A stretch of DNA of 64,000 nt from contig JADZEM010000118.1 of the NCBI GenBank assembly GCA_020850535.1, positions 62,001 through 126,000 of the forward strand, given 5' to 3'. The translations under genes were made by a program, and so were the position numbers. This document shows, in pieces, positions 1 to 7,604 of this stretch. This stretch comes from Chloroflexota bacterium (GTDB taxonomy: Bacteria; Chloroflexota; UBA6077; JACCZL01). How positions within the stretch are numbered: position 1 is the first letter of the stretch; every line of letters starts with the position of its first letter. The notes beneath the pieces were generated by a model. The model ran no database searches. It saw only the letters and a list, made by a program, of their open reading frames with translations, and was not told the DNA's origin.

Positions 1-242
1 ACAGCATCTCGTCGGCGATCCTGGCGTCGGTCGGCCTGGAGGCGCTCGGCCTCGGCCCCATCGACTCGCCGACGCTCGGCATGACGGTCTACTGGGTGCT
101 CTTCAACGCCGCGCTGATCAACGGCTGGTGGTGGTGGTGGGCGCCGCCCATCGTGATCCTGTTCATCCTGTTCGTAGGCCTGTTCGCCGTTTCGGTCGGG
201 CTGGATGAGATCGCCAACCCGCGCCTGCGAAAGACCGTCTAA
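1..242 (+). CDS. ABC transporter permease, DppC/OppC type (3' end only)
   Basis: Only the last 79 codons are present; the reading frame begins at base 3 and stops with TAA at 240-242. The protein is the C-terminus of an inner-membrane permease of a peptide/nickel-type importer. It matches the end of the complete permease at 3508-4461 almost residue for residue: both have the block GLEALGLGP/GLEVLGLGP, a run of five tryptophans after GW, a hydrophobic helix, and the ending GLDE(I/V)ANPRLR. A second, closely related transporter cassette therefore lies upstream of the window. A hairpin follows the stop. The family assignment is firm; the substrate is unknown. Confidence 0.88.
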   Translation, partial: SISSAILASVGLEALGLGPIDSPTLGMTVYWVLFNAALINGWWWWWAPPIVILFILFVGLFAVSVGLDEIANPRLRKTV

Positions 243-274
243 ATCTGTGCGAGCGTGGATGGCCCACGTGGGGC

Positions 275-310
275 TAGCCGCGAGCGCCTGCTCGCGGCTA
301 CCCTTTCGCC
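275..310 (+). terminator. Probable intrinsic terminator after the partial permease
   Basis: An 11-bp perfect stem (TAGCCGCGAGC at 275-285, its complement at 290-300) with a 4-nt loop is followed by CCCTTTCGCC, only weakly T-rich. It lies 33 bp past the permease stop and 120 bp before the next gene, separating the two transporter cassettes. A second small palindrome, CCCACGTGGG, is at 263-272. Confidence 0.5.
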
Positions 311-422
311 TGTCATGAGGTAGCGGCCGGTCGCGACAGACCGAGGTCCGCTGCCATCCGGAGCATTGATGCTCGGGGCGGCGCGCATGTGCGCCGCCCA
401 GAAGCGCATGGAGGAGGATCCG

Positions 423-2417
423 ATGATGGATCAGCCAGTCCAGAAGCGAGCGGTGAGTCGCCGGCGATTCCTGAGCCTTGCCGTGCTGGTGGGCGCGGCG
501 GCCAGCGGTACATCGCTGCTTGCCGCCTGCGGCCAGCCAGCACCGGCCGCGCCCGCCAAGCCCGCGGAGCCGGCGAAGCCCGCGGAAGCCGCGAAGCCGG
601 CCGAGGCGGCCAAGCCCGCGGCCCCCGCTGGCAACCCGAACGCCGGCCCCCCGGCCGGGAATCCGAACGCCGGTCCGCCAGCAGGCAATCCGAACGCAGG
701 TCCGGCGGCGCAGGCCCCGGCCGCCGCGCAGAAGCCGGCCGATACGCCGTCGGGCGTCAAGCAGGTGGCGCGCAACCGGACGCTGATCCAGGTGCGCGGC
801 GGCACCCAGGGCAAGTTCATCGCGCATGAGCTGTGGAGCCCGTACGCCATCGGATCGACGCCGCAGATCGGCCTCAACGCGATCTACGAGCCGCTCGCCT
901 TCTACAGCGCCTACGCTGACAAGGAGACGATGTGGCTGGCCGAGAGCTACCAGTTCAGCCCCGACTTCAAGACGCTGACCGTCAAGACCCGGCAGAACGT
1001 CAAGTGGAGCGACGGCAAGCCGTTCAGCGCCGAGGACGTGACGTACACCCTCAACATGCTGCGGGATCTCGGCCCCAAGGTGAAGTGGGGCAAGGACGTT
1101 CAGGACTCGGTCACCGAGGCAAAGACGGCGGACCCGAACACCTGTGTGATCACGTTCCAGCGTCCATCGCCGCGCTTCTTCTATCACATGCTGTCGTACA
1201 AGTACGACATCGGTCTGCACATCGTCCCGAAGCACATCTTCGACGGGCAGGACTGGACCACCTTCACGCACTTCGACGTGGCGAAGGGCTGGCCGGTCAC
1301 CACGAGCCCGTGGCAGGTCGTGGCGGTGTCGCCGAATCAGATGATCATGGATCGACGCCCCGAGTGGTGGGGCACGGGCGTGGTCAAGGACTTCGGGCAG
1401 TTGCCGAAGGTCGAGCGGCTGGTCTGGCTGCCGGTCCAGGGCGAGCAGCAGCTCGTCCAGGGGCTGATCACGAACGACCTGGACTTCACCACCGGCATCG
1501 AGGTGGACTCGTTCGGGACGGTCTTCAAGGGCAACGCGAAGATCACCACCTACAGCGGCCAGAAGCTGCCGTACGGCAACATGGACTGGTGGCCGACCTC
1601 CCTGTACGTCCAGACCCAGAAGCCGCCGTACAACAACCCGGAGTTCCGCTGGGCGCTCAGCTACCTCATCGACCGCGATCAGTTGATCAAGGTGGGCTGG
1701 GGCGGCTCGTCTGAGAAGACCGAGCTCCCGATGCCGAACTTCCCGGCGCTGCGGCCGTTCTTCGACGCCGCGAAGCCGCTGCTGCAGAAGTGGCCGACGA
1801 ACGAGTTCAACCCCGAGAAGGGCCACGCGATGATGTCGAAGCTGGGCTGGAAGCGCGGCTCCGACAACATGTACGTGGACCCGAGCGGCGCGAAGTTCCA
1901 GATGGACATCATCGCCAACCCGGACTTCCCCTCGCCGGGGCCGGTGCTGGTGGAGCTGCTCAAGCGGCAGGGCATCGCCGCGACCTTCGCCATCCCGCCG
2001 GACTTCGGCCCGATCTTCCAGAAGGGCGAGCACCAGGCGGCGATGTTTGGGCACGGCGGCAGCATCAAGGATCCGTTCGAGACGCTGCGGCTGTACCAGT
2101 CCTCCTCCGTGAACGTGCCGGGCGGCCACCTCGTGAACCTTGCGAAGTGGAGCAACCCGGAGTACGACAAGGTGGTGGACGAGGTCTACGTGACGCCGCC
2201 GTCTGACAAGGCGAAGGTCACCGAGCTGTTCCTCAAGGCGATGGAGATCTGGCTGCCAGAGCTGCCGGACATCCCGCTGATGCAGTTCTACCATCGGCTG
2301 CCCCTCAACACGACGTACTGGACGGGGTATCCGACGCAGGAGGACTCGTACATCAACCCGGCCTTCTTCCACTCGACCGGGCCGCTGGTCTACCACAAGC
2401 TTCAGCCGACGCAGTAG
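423..2417 (+). CDS. Peptide/nickel-type ABC transporter substrate-binding lipoprotein (SBP family 5)
   Basis: Extracytoplasmic solute receptor of 664 residues. The N-terminus has a twin-arginine-like motif (SRRRF), a hydrophobic stretch and a lipobox ending LLAAC, so it should be a lipid-anchored Tat or Sec lipoprotein. After the cysteine comes about 80 residues of Ala/Pro/Lys linker, including three tandem GNPNAGPPA-type units, then the family-5 body (DGKPFSAEDV, the RPEWW and WALSYLIDR-like signatures). Start ATG 423 was chosen because AGGAGGAT lies just upstream; an in-frame ATG at 366 lacks this. It is first of a five-gene importer operon (two permeases, two ATPases). Family-5 receptors bind oligopeptides, opines, nickel or sugars; the ligand cannot be told here. 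Confidence 0.92.
   Translation: MMDQPVQKRAVSRRRFLSLAVLVGAAASGTSLLAACGQPAPAAPAKPAEPAKPAEAAKPAEAAKPAAPAGNPNAGPPAGNPNAGPPAGNPNAGPAAQAPAAAQKPADTPSGVKQVARNRTLIQVRGGTQGKFIAHELWSPYAIGSTPQIGLNAIYEPLAFYSAYADKETMWLAESYQFSPDFKTLTVKTRQNVKWSDGKPFSAEDVTYTLNMLRDLGPKVKWGKDVQDSVTEAKTADPNTCVITFQRPSPRFFYHMLSYKYDIGLHIVPKHIFDGQDWTTFTHFDVAKGWPVTTSPWQVVAVSPNQMIMDRRPEWWGTGVVKDFGQLPKVERLVWLPVQGEQQLVQGLITNDLDFTTGIEVDSFGTVFKGNAKITTYSGQKLPYGNMDWWPTSLYVQTQKPPYNNPEFRWALSYLIDRDQLIKVGWGGSSEKTELPMPNFPALRPFFDAAKPLLQKWPTNEFNPEKGHAMMSKLGWKRGSDNMYVDPSGAKFQMDIIANPDFPSPGPVLVELLKRQGIAATFAIPPDFGPIFQKGEHQAAMFGHGGSIKDPFETLRLYQSSSVNVPGGHLVNLAKWSNPEYDKVVDEVYVTPPSDKAKVTELFLKAMEIWLPELPDIPLMQFYHRLPLNTTYWTGYPTQEDSYINPAFFHSTGPLVYHKLQPTQ
630..710 (+). 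repeat. Three tandem 27-bp coding repeats in the lipoprotein linker
   Basis: Three in-frame 27-nt units (630-656, 657-683, 684-710) encode GNPNAGPPA, GNPNAGPPA and GNPNAGPAA. They lie in the disordered spacer between the lipid anchor and the binding domain, so unit number could change by slippage without harming the fold. Confidence 0.85.
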
Positions 2418-2422
2418 CGTAC

Positions 2423-2490
2423 GGTCGTGGGCCGCAGGTCGCGGATCGTGGGGAAGTCACCCCTCGACCCATGACCTGCGGCCCACGACC
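2423..2490 (+). other. 18-bp perfect stem-loop between receptor and permease genes
   Basis: GGTCGTGGGCCGCAGGTC at 2423-2440 is exactly complementary to 2473-2490, with a 32-nt loop. It starts 6 bp after the receptor stop and ends 11 bp before the permease ATG. No T-run follows, so it is more likely a transcript-stabilising or partial attenuating hairpin than a full terminator. Inside transporter operons such structures commonly raise receptor mRNA over permease mRNA; that role is inferred here. Confidence 0.7.
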
Positions 2491-2501
2491 TGGAGACCAC
2501 C

Positions 2502-3506
2502 ATGCGCCCAGACTACGTGATCAAACGCATTGGCATTTTCTTCCTCATCATGTGGGTTGCCGCCACCCTCAACTTCCTGATCCCTCGACTGGGGAGTCGG
2601 AGTCCGATCGAGGACAAGTTGATGACGCAGGCGGCCACCGGCGGCTATCTGCAGCAGGGCGTCGCGGAGATGGTCCGCGAGTACGAGGCCAAGTTCGGTC
2701 TGGACAAGCCGCTCTGGCAGCAGTACCTCGTCTATCTGTCCGACGTCGTGCGTTTCGATTTCAACTACTCGATCTCCAACTACCCGCGACGTGTCGTCGA
2801 TATCCTGCTGGAAGGGCTGCCCTGGACGATGGGGCTGCTGACGATGACGACGCTGATCTCGTTCGCCGTCGGCAACCTGCTGGGCGCGTTTCTGGGCTGG
2901 CCGCGCGCACCGAGGTGGTTGCACTTTCTGATGCCGCCGCTCCTGGCGCTGCACGCGCTGCCGTTCTTCTTGCTCGGCCTGATCCTGGTCTACATTTTTG
3001 CCTTCTCGCTGCAAATCCTTCCGCTTTACGGCGGCTTCACGACGGGCACGATCCCGCACCTGTCGTTGAGCTTCGCCCTCGATATCCTGCGGCACGCCAT
3101 CTTGCCGGCCGCCTCGATTGTGCTCGTGTCGATTGGCGGCTGGGCGCTGGGCATGCGCGCGATGATGGTGACGACGCAGGGCGAGGACTACACCAACTTC
3201 GCGGATGCGAAGGGCCTCCGCCCGAAGACGATCTTCTTCCACTACGCCATTCGGAACGCCATGCTGCCCCAGGTCACGGCGCTGGCGCTGGTGCTCGGAC
3301 AGATTCTCTCTGGGGCCGTCCTGGTCGAGGTGATCTTCGGCTACCCGGGCATCGGCACCGTGCTGTTCCAGGCGATTCGCGGGTCCGACTTCTTCCTGGT
3401 CCAGGGCATCGTCTTTATCGTGATCATCTCGATTGGCGTGGCGACGTTCGTGCTGGACCTGGTCTACCCGCTGCTCGACCCGCGCATCACGTATCAGAGG
3501 GGATGA
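2502..3506 (+). CDS. ABC transporter permease, DppB/OppB type
   Basis: Integral membrane permease of 334 residues for the importer whose receptor is encoded just upstream. It has the N-terminal helix of the family (RIGIFFLIMWVAATLNFLIPRL), several further hydrophobic helices, and a C-terminal EAA-type cytoplasmic loop (DYTNFADAKGLRPKTIFFHYAIRNA) that docks on the ATPases. ATG 2502 is preceded by GGAGA. The stop at 3504-3506 is followed after one base by the next permease start, so the two are probably translationally coupled and form the usual DppB-DppC heterodimer. Confidence 0.93.
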   Translation: MRPDYVIKRIGIFFLIMWVAATLNFLIPRLGSRSPIEDKLMTQAATGGYLQQGVAEMVREYEAKFGLDKPLWQQYLVYLSDVVRFDFNYSISNYPRRVVDILLEGLPWTMGLLTMTTLISFAVGNLLGAFLGWPRAPRWLHFLMPPLLALHALPFFLLGLILVYIFAFSLQILPLYGGFTTGTIPHLSLSFALDILRHAILPAASIVLVSIGGWALGMRAMMVTTQGEDYTNFADAKGLRPKTIFFHYAIRNAMLPQVTALALVLGQILSGAVLVEVIFGYPGIGTVLFQAIRGSDFFLVQGIVFIVIISIGVATFVLDLVYPLLDPRITYQRG

Positions 3507-3507
3507 G

Positions 3508-4461
3508 ATGAGCGCTGTATCACCAGCCTCCGGCGCGCCCGGCGCTGGACTGACCTCGCTCCCTCAGGCCGCGGACCGGGCTGAGGCCACGCGAGCCGGG
3601 GCCGGCGAGCGGGCGGGCGCCGTCTTGCGATACATGCGGCGGAACCCGTCCCTGCCGGTCGGCCTCACGATGCTGCTGATTCTGGCATTGTTCCTGATCG
3701 TCGGGCGGCTGTTCGTCGATCTGGACGAGGCGCGGGCCGTGTCGGTCGCGCCGCTCCGGCCGCCGTCAGCCGAGCTGCCGTTCGGCAGCGACCGCCAGGG
3801 CCGTAACATGTTCGCCGTCGCGGTGGCCGGCACGCCGATGACCCTGCAAATCGGCCTGACGGCCGGGCTGCTGGGCGTCGGGTTTGGCGCGGCGCTGGCA
3901 TTCGTGGCCGCCTACTACGGCGGCAAGGTGGACAACCTTATCAAGGGGTTGGTGGACACTGGCCTGACGATCCCCGGCCTGATGATCCTGATCACGGTGG
4001 CGATGAACGTGCGCGGCGGCCTCGGCGTGACGCAGATGGCGCTGGTGGTCGCATCGTTGGCGTGGCTGTACCCGACCCGGACGATCCGCTCACAGTTGCT
4101 GACGCTGCGCGAGCGCGGCTATATCCAGATCGCGCAGATGTCCGGCATGAGCGGCCCGGAGATCATCGTCAAGGAGATGCTCCCGAACCTGCTCCCGTAC
4201 CTGGTCGCCGCGCTGGTCAACTCGACGTCCGCGGCGATCCTGGCGTCCATCGGCCTGGAGGTACTCGGACTCGGTCCATTCGAGGCGCCGACCATCGGCA
4301 TGACGCTGTACTGGGTCAACTACAACGCCGCGATCATCAATGGCTGGTGGTGGTGGTGGGTTCCGCCGATCGTGGTGATCGGCACGGTCTTCATTGGCCT
4401 CTTCCTGGTCGCGATTGGCCTGGACGAGGTCGCAAATCCACGTCTACGACGGTCGGTGTGA
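3508..4461 (+). CDS. ABC transporter permease, DppC/OppC type
   Basis: Second permease of the importer, 317 residues. A cytoplasmic N-terminus rich in Ala/Glu/Arg (about 45 residues) precedes the first helix. A loop resembling the OppC periplasmic motif (PFGSDRQGRNMFA) follows, then five more helices and an EAA loop (GYIQIAQMSGMSGPEIIVKE). The C-terminus with GWWWWW and GLDEVANPRLRR is nearly identical to the partial permease at the left window edge, which marks a recent cassette duplication. ATG 3508 lies one base after the dppB-like stop. The start is well set by this coupling; another in-frame ATG at 3433 lies inside the upstream gene and was rejected. Confidence 0.93.
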   Translation: MSAVSPASGAPGAGLTSLPQAADRAEATRAGAGERAGAVLRYMRRNPSLPVGLTMLLILALFLIVGRLFVDLDEARAVSVAPLRPPSAELPFGSDRQGRNMFAVAVAGTPMTLQIGLTAGLLGVGFGAALAFVAAYYGGKVDNLIKGLVDTGLTIPGLMILITVAMNVRGGLGVTQMALVVASLAWLYPTRTIRSQLLTLRERGYIQIAQMSGMSGPEIIVKEMLPNLLPYLVAALVNSTSAAILASIGLEVLGLGPFEAPTIGMTLYWVNYNAAIINGWWWWWVPPIVVIGTVFIGLFLVAIGLDEVANPRLRRSV

Positions 4462-4467
4462 GGCGTC

Positions 4468-5472
4468 ATGGCAATTCAGGCTCCGACTGAGGAGTGGCCC
4501 CGCGTCCGGGCGGATGTCCTCGAGGTGGAGGATCTCCGCGTCTACTATCACACGCCACGCGGCGCGGTTCGCGCAGTGGACGGCGTGACGTTTACCGTCA
4601 AAGCCGGCGAGCGGCTGGGCCTTGTCGGCGAGTCCGGCTCGGGCAAGACGACCATCGCCCTGGCCCTGATGCAGCTGATCCGTCCGCCGGGCCGGATCGA
4701 AGGCGGGCACGTCTTCGTCGACGGGCAGGATCTGATCGGCCTGTCCGACGAGGAGATGCGCCAGCGGCGGCTCGCGGTCATCGCGATGGTGGCGCAGGGC
4801 GCGATGAACTCGCTCAACCCGGTCATCCGCGTGCGAGATCAGATCCTCGACGCGCTGAAGGATCATGGGATTCGGCTCGGCAAGGCCGAGATGCAGGAGA
4901 AGATCGCGGACCTGCTGACGCGCGTCGGCCTCTCACCGAAGGTCGCGGACATGTATCCGCACGAGCTGAGCGGCGGCATGAAGCAGCGCGTCTGCATCGC
5001 CATCGCCATCAGCATGTCGCCGAAGGTCATCATCGCCGACGAGCCGACGAGCGCCCTTGACGTGGTCGTGCAGCGGCAGGTGATGGAGACGCTCCGAAAC
5101 GTCCAGCTTGACCTCGGCGCGGCGATCATCCTGGTCGGGCACGACATGGGGCTGATGGCGCAGGCCGTGGACCGGCTCGGCGTGATGTACGCTGGCAACC
5201 TGGCCGAGCTGTGCGACGTGCGGGCGATCTTCGAGGACCCGCTCCACCCCTACAGCAAGCTGCTCATCGCCAGCCTGCCGTCGCTGAAGGAGAAGGGCGT
5301 CTTCCAGGGCATCCCCGGGCTGCCGCCGTCGCTGCTCAACAAGCCGAAGGGCTGTCCGTTCCGCTTCCGCTGCCCGTCCGCCTTCGCGAAGTGCGAGGAT
5401 GTCGAGCCGAAGCTGACCGAAGTGAAACCCGGGCGGTGGGTCTCCTGCCACCTGTATGAGGATGCACCGTGA
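4468..5472 (+). CDS. ABC transporter ATP-binding protein, OppD/DppD type
   Basis: Cytoplasmic ATPase of 334 residues that energises the importer. Walker A GESGSGKT is at residues 54-61, signature LSGGMKQR near 167, Walker B IIADEP near 188, and a switch histidine lies in VGHDM. The C-terminus has the oligopeptide-ATPase extension with clustered cysteines (GCPFRFRCP...KC), which in OppD/F homologs can hold an Fe-S cluster. It starts 6 bp after the permease stop and its stop overlaps the GTG of the next ATPase, so the two ATPases are coupled. Length and motifs are typical. Confidence 0.94.
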   Translation: MAIQAPTEEWPRVRADVLEVEDLRVYYHTPRGAVRAVDGVTFTVKAGERLGLVGESGSGKTTIALALMQLIRPPGRIEGGHVFVDGQDLIGLSDEEMRQRRLAVIAMVAQGAMNSLNPVIRVRDQILDALKDHGIRLGKAEMQEKIADLLTRVGLSPKVADMYPHELSGGMKQRVCIAIAISMSPKVIIADEPTSALDVVVQRQVMETLRNVQLDLGAAIILVGHDMGLMAQAVDRLGVMYAGNLAELCDVRAIFEDPLHPYSKLLIASLPSLKEKGVFQGIPGLPPSLLNKPKGCPFRFRCPSAFAKCEDVEPKLTEVKPGRWVSCHLYEDAP

Positions 5473-6509
5473 GCGTGTTGCTGGAAGCCCGCAACGCTGG
5501 CAAGGTCTTTGGCGGCGGCCTCTTCGACAAGACGAAGACCGTCGCCCTGCGCGACTTCTCGCTCGGCATCGAGACGGAGCCAGCATCGATCCTGGCCGTC
5601 GTCGGCGAGTCCGGCTCCGGGAAGACGACGCTCGCGCGGCTGCTGCTCGGGCTGGTGACGCCCAGCACCGGCGAGGTGCTCTACAACGGGACCGACCTGC
5701 GGAAGCTCAACGCCGCCCAGCGTAAGCAGTTTCTGCGCGACGTGCAGGTGATCTTCCAGGATCCGTACGAGGTCTACAACCCGTTCTACTACGTCGATCA
5801 CGTGCTGGAGACACCCGTCGCCAAGTTCAAGCTGGCGAACTCGAAGTCCGAGGCGCGCGACAAGATCGAGGAGACGCTGCGGGCGGTCGGCCTCCGCCCC
5901 GACGAGACGCTCGGGCGGTACCCCCACCAGTTGAGCGGCGGTCAGCGTCAGCGCATCATGGTGGCGCGGGCACTGCTGATCCGTCCCCGCATCATCATCG
6001 CCGACGAGCCGGTCTCGATGGTGGACGCGTCGCTCCGCGCGACGATTCTTGGGAGCCTGCGCGAGCTGAACCGGGCGTTCGGCATCTCGCTGATCTACAT
6101 CACGCACGACCTGACCACGGCGTACCAGATCAGCGAGAACATCGTGGTGCTGTACCGAGGCTCGGTGGCCGAGGTCGGGGATGTCGAGAAGGTCGTGGGC
6201 GACCCGAAGCATCCGTACACCCAGCTGCTGGTTGGCTCGGTGCCGCTGCCCGATCCCGACACGGCCTGGCACGCCGAGCCGCCGCCCAACGACGAGGCCC
6301 GCAAGGCGGCTGCCGCTCCCCATGACGGCTGCGCGTTCGCCGCGCGGTGTCCGGCCGCCATGGCGATCTGCCGCGAGAAGCGCCCGCCGCTCTACCAGAT
6401 CGACGAGTTCCGCGCCGCGTCGTGCTACCTCTACGAGGGCAGCCCGATCCTGCCGGCCGACGAGCTTGGAAAGGTGATGGTCCCGCCGACGCCTGTCGCA
6501 GCCGTCTGA
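5469..6509 (+). CDS. ABC transporter ATP-binding protein, OppF/DppF type
   Basis: Second ATPase of the importer, 346 residues. Walker A GESGSGKT is at 46-53, signature LSGGQRQR near 157 and Walker B IIADEP near 176; DPYEVYNPFYYVDHV fits the Q-loop region of the OppF branch. A C-terminal cysteine-containing oligopeptide-ATPase tail is present. The GTG start at 5469 overlaps the upstream TGA (GTGA), supporting this start. It is the last gene of the operon; a 10-bp GC hairpin follows at 6542-6574. Confidence 0.93.
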   Translation: MSVLLEARNAGKVFGGGLFDKTKTVALRDFSLGIETEPASILAVVGESGSGKTTLARLLLGLVTPSTGEVLYNGTDLRKLNAAQRKQFLRDVQVIFQDPYEVYNPFYYVDHVLETPVAKFKLANSKSEARDKIEETLRAVGLRPDETLGRYPHQLSGGQRQRIMVARALLIRPRIIIADEPVSMVDASLRATILGSLRELNRAFGISLIYITHDLTTAYQISENIVVLYRGSVAEVGDVEKVVGDPKHPYTQLLVGSVPLPDPDTAWHAEPPPNDEARKAAAAPHDGCAFAARCPAAMAICREKRPPLYQIDEFRAASCYLYEGSPILPADELGKVMVPPTPVAAV

Positions 6510-6541
6510 CGCCCCCGTCACGACCCAGGATACGCTACGCG

Positions 6542-6580
6542 GCCCGCCGATCCTCTCGGATACAATCGGCGGGCTGCTGT
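6542..6580 (+). terminator. Probable terminator of the peptide-importer operon
   Basis: GCCCGCCGAT at 6542-6551 is perfectly complementary to 6565-6574, with a 13-nt loop and TGCTGTTC after it. It lies 33 bp beyond the last ATPase stop. The loop contains TACAAT, which looks like a -10 box but is better read as part of the hairpin. Confidence 0.5.
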
Positions 6581-6654
6581 TCGTCCGGTCACCGGCGCTG
6601 CCGGCCGGCGGAGCGCCACACGAACCGGACGCCTGCGCTCCGGGCGAGGAGTGC

Positions 6655-7479
6655 ATGGTGAACGTGTCGCTGATCGAGGCCATCGTGCTGGGCATCGTCC
6701 AGGGTCTCGCCGAGTTCCTGCCGATCTCCAGCTCCGGCCACCTGATTCTGACGCCCTGGCTGCTGGGGTGGAAGGAACACGGCCTGACCTTCGACCTGGC
6801 GTTGCACCTGGGAACGTCCGCCGCGCTGCTCGGCTACTTCTGGCGGGACTGGCTTCGGCTGGCGCAGGCGGTGCTCTCGGGCCTGACGAGCGCCCAGGCG
6901 CGCGCCAGCCACGAATGGCGGCTGGCGTGGCTGATCGTGCTGGGCTGCATCCCGGCTGGCGTCGTCGGGGTGCTCTTCGAGGACAAGATCGAGGAGCTGC
7001 TGCGCTCGCCCCTCCAGATCGCCGTGCTGCTGATCGTGTTCGGCCTGATCATGCTGGCAGCAGACCGCCTCGGCAGCCAGCAGCGACGCCTGAATCAGAT
7101 CACCCTGGCGGACGCGCTGACGATTGGCTTCGCGCAGGTGCTGGCCTTGATGCCCGGGGTCTCGCGGTCGGGGATCACACTGACCGCCGGCCTCTTCCGT
7201 GGCCTGGACCGGGCGTCGGCGGCCCGTTTCTCGTTCCTGCTCTCCGCCCCGATCACGGTGGCGGCGGCGCTCTACAAGCTGCGTGGGCTGGTCAAAGCGC
7301 CGCCGGTCGGTGGGGAGCTTCTGGCGTTCGCGGTGGGCGTCGTCACAGCAGCGGTCGTGGGCGCACTGGCGATCGGCTTCCTGCTGCGCTACCTCCAGCG
7401 GCAGCCTGTGGACGTCTTCGTCTGGTACCGGGTGGCAGCAGGACTGGTAGTACTGGCGCTCGTGCTGATGGGCAAGTAG
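6655..7479 (+). CDS. uppP: Undecaprenyl-diphosphatase (UppP/BacA)
   Basis: Integral membrane phosphatase of 274 residues that converts undecaprenyl pyrophosphate to the monophosphate carrier used for peptidoglycan and surface glycans; overexpression gives bacitracin resistance in other bacteria. Both signature regions are visible: LGIVQGLAEFLPISSSGHL at about 12-30 and MPGVSRSGIT near 168, holding the catalytic Glu, Ser and Arg residues of the family. Eight or so hydrophobic segments fit the fold. ATG 6655 has GAGGAG 5 bp upstream. It stands alone and converges with the amidohydrolase at 7605; no clear terminator is seen in the 125-bp gap. It could serve the glycan island further right. Confidence 0.95.
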   Translation: MVNVSLIEAIVLGIVQGLAEFLPISSSGHLILTPWLLGWKEHGLTFDLALHLGTSAALLGYFWRDWLRLAQAVLSGLTSAQARASHEWRLAWLIVLGCIPAGVVGVLFEDKIEELLRSPLQIAVLLIVFGLIMLAADRLGSQQRRLNQITLADALTIGFAQVLALMPGVSRSGITLTAGLFRGLDRASAARFSFLLSAPITVAAALYKLRGLVKAPPVGGELLAFAVGVVTAAVVGALAIGFLLRYLQRQPVDVFVWYRVAAGLVVLALVLMGK

Positions 7480-7604
7480 CCCATCCCGAACTGCCCGCGA
7501 GTCTGCCCCGCGGCACGATCCGCCTGGGCGAGCGAACCCGGCAGGGATGTGGTCCGCTCACTCCGGCGCGAGAGGCAGGCGGTGGCCGTCGGCGGGGGTC
7601 TGCT

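Noticed and set aside
6561-6566. TACAAT as a uppP promoter
   Set aside because: It lies in the loop of the terminator-like hairpin at 6542-6574 and has no -35 partner.
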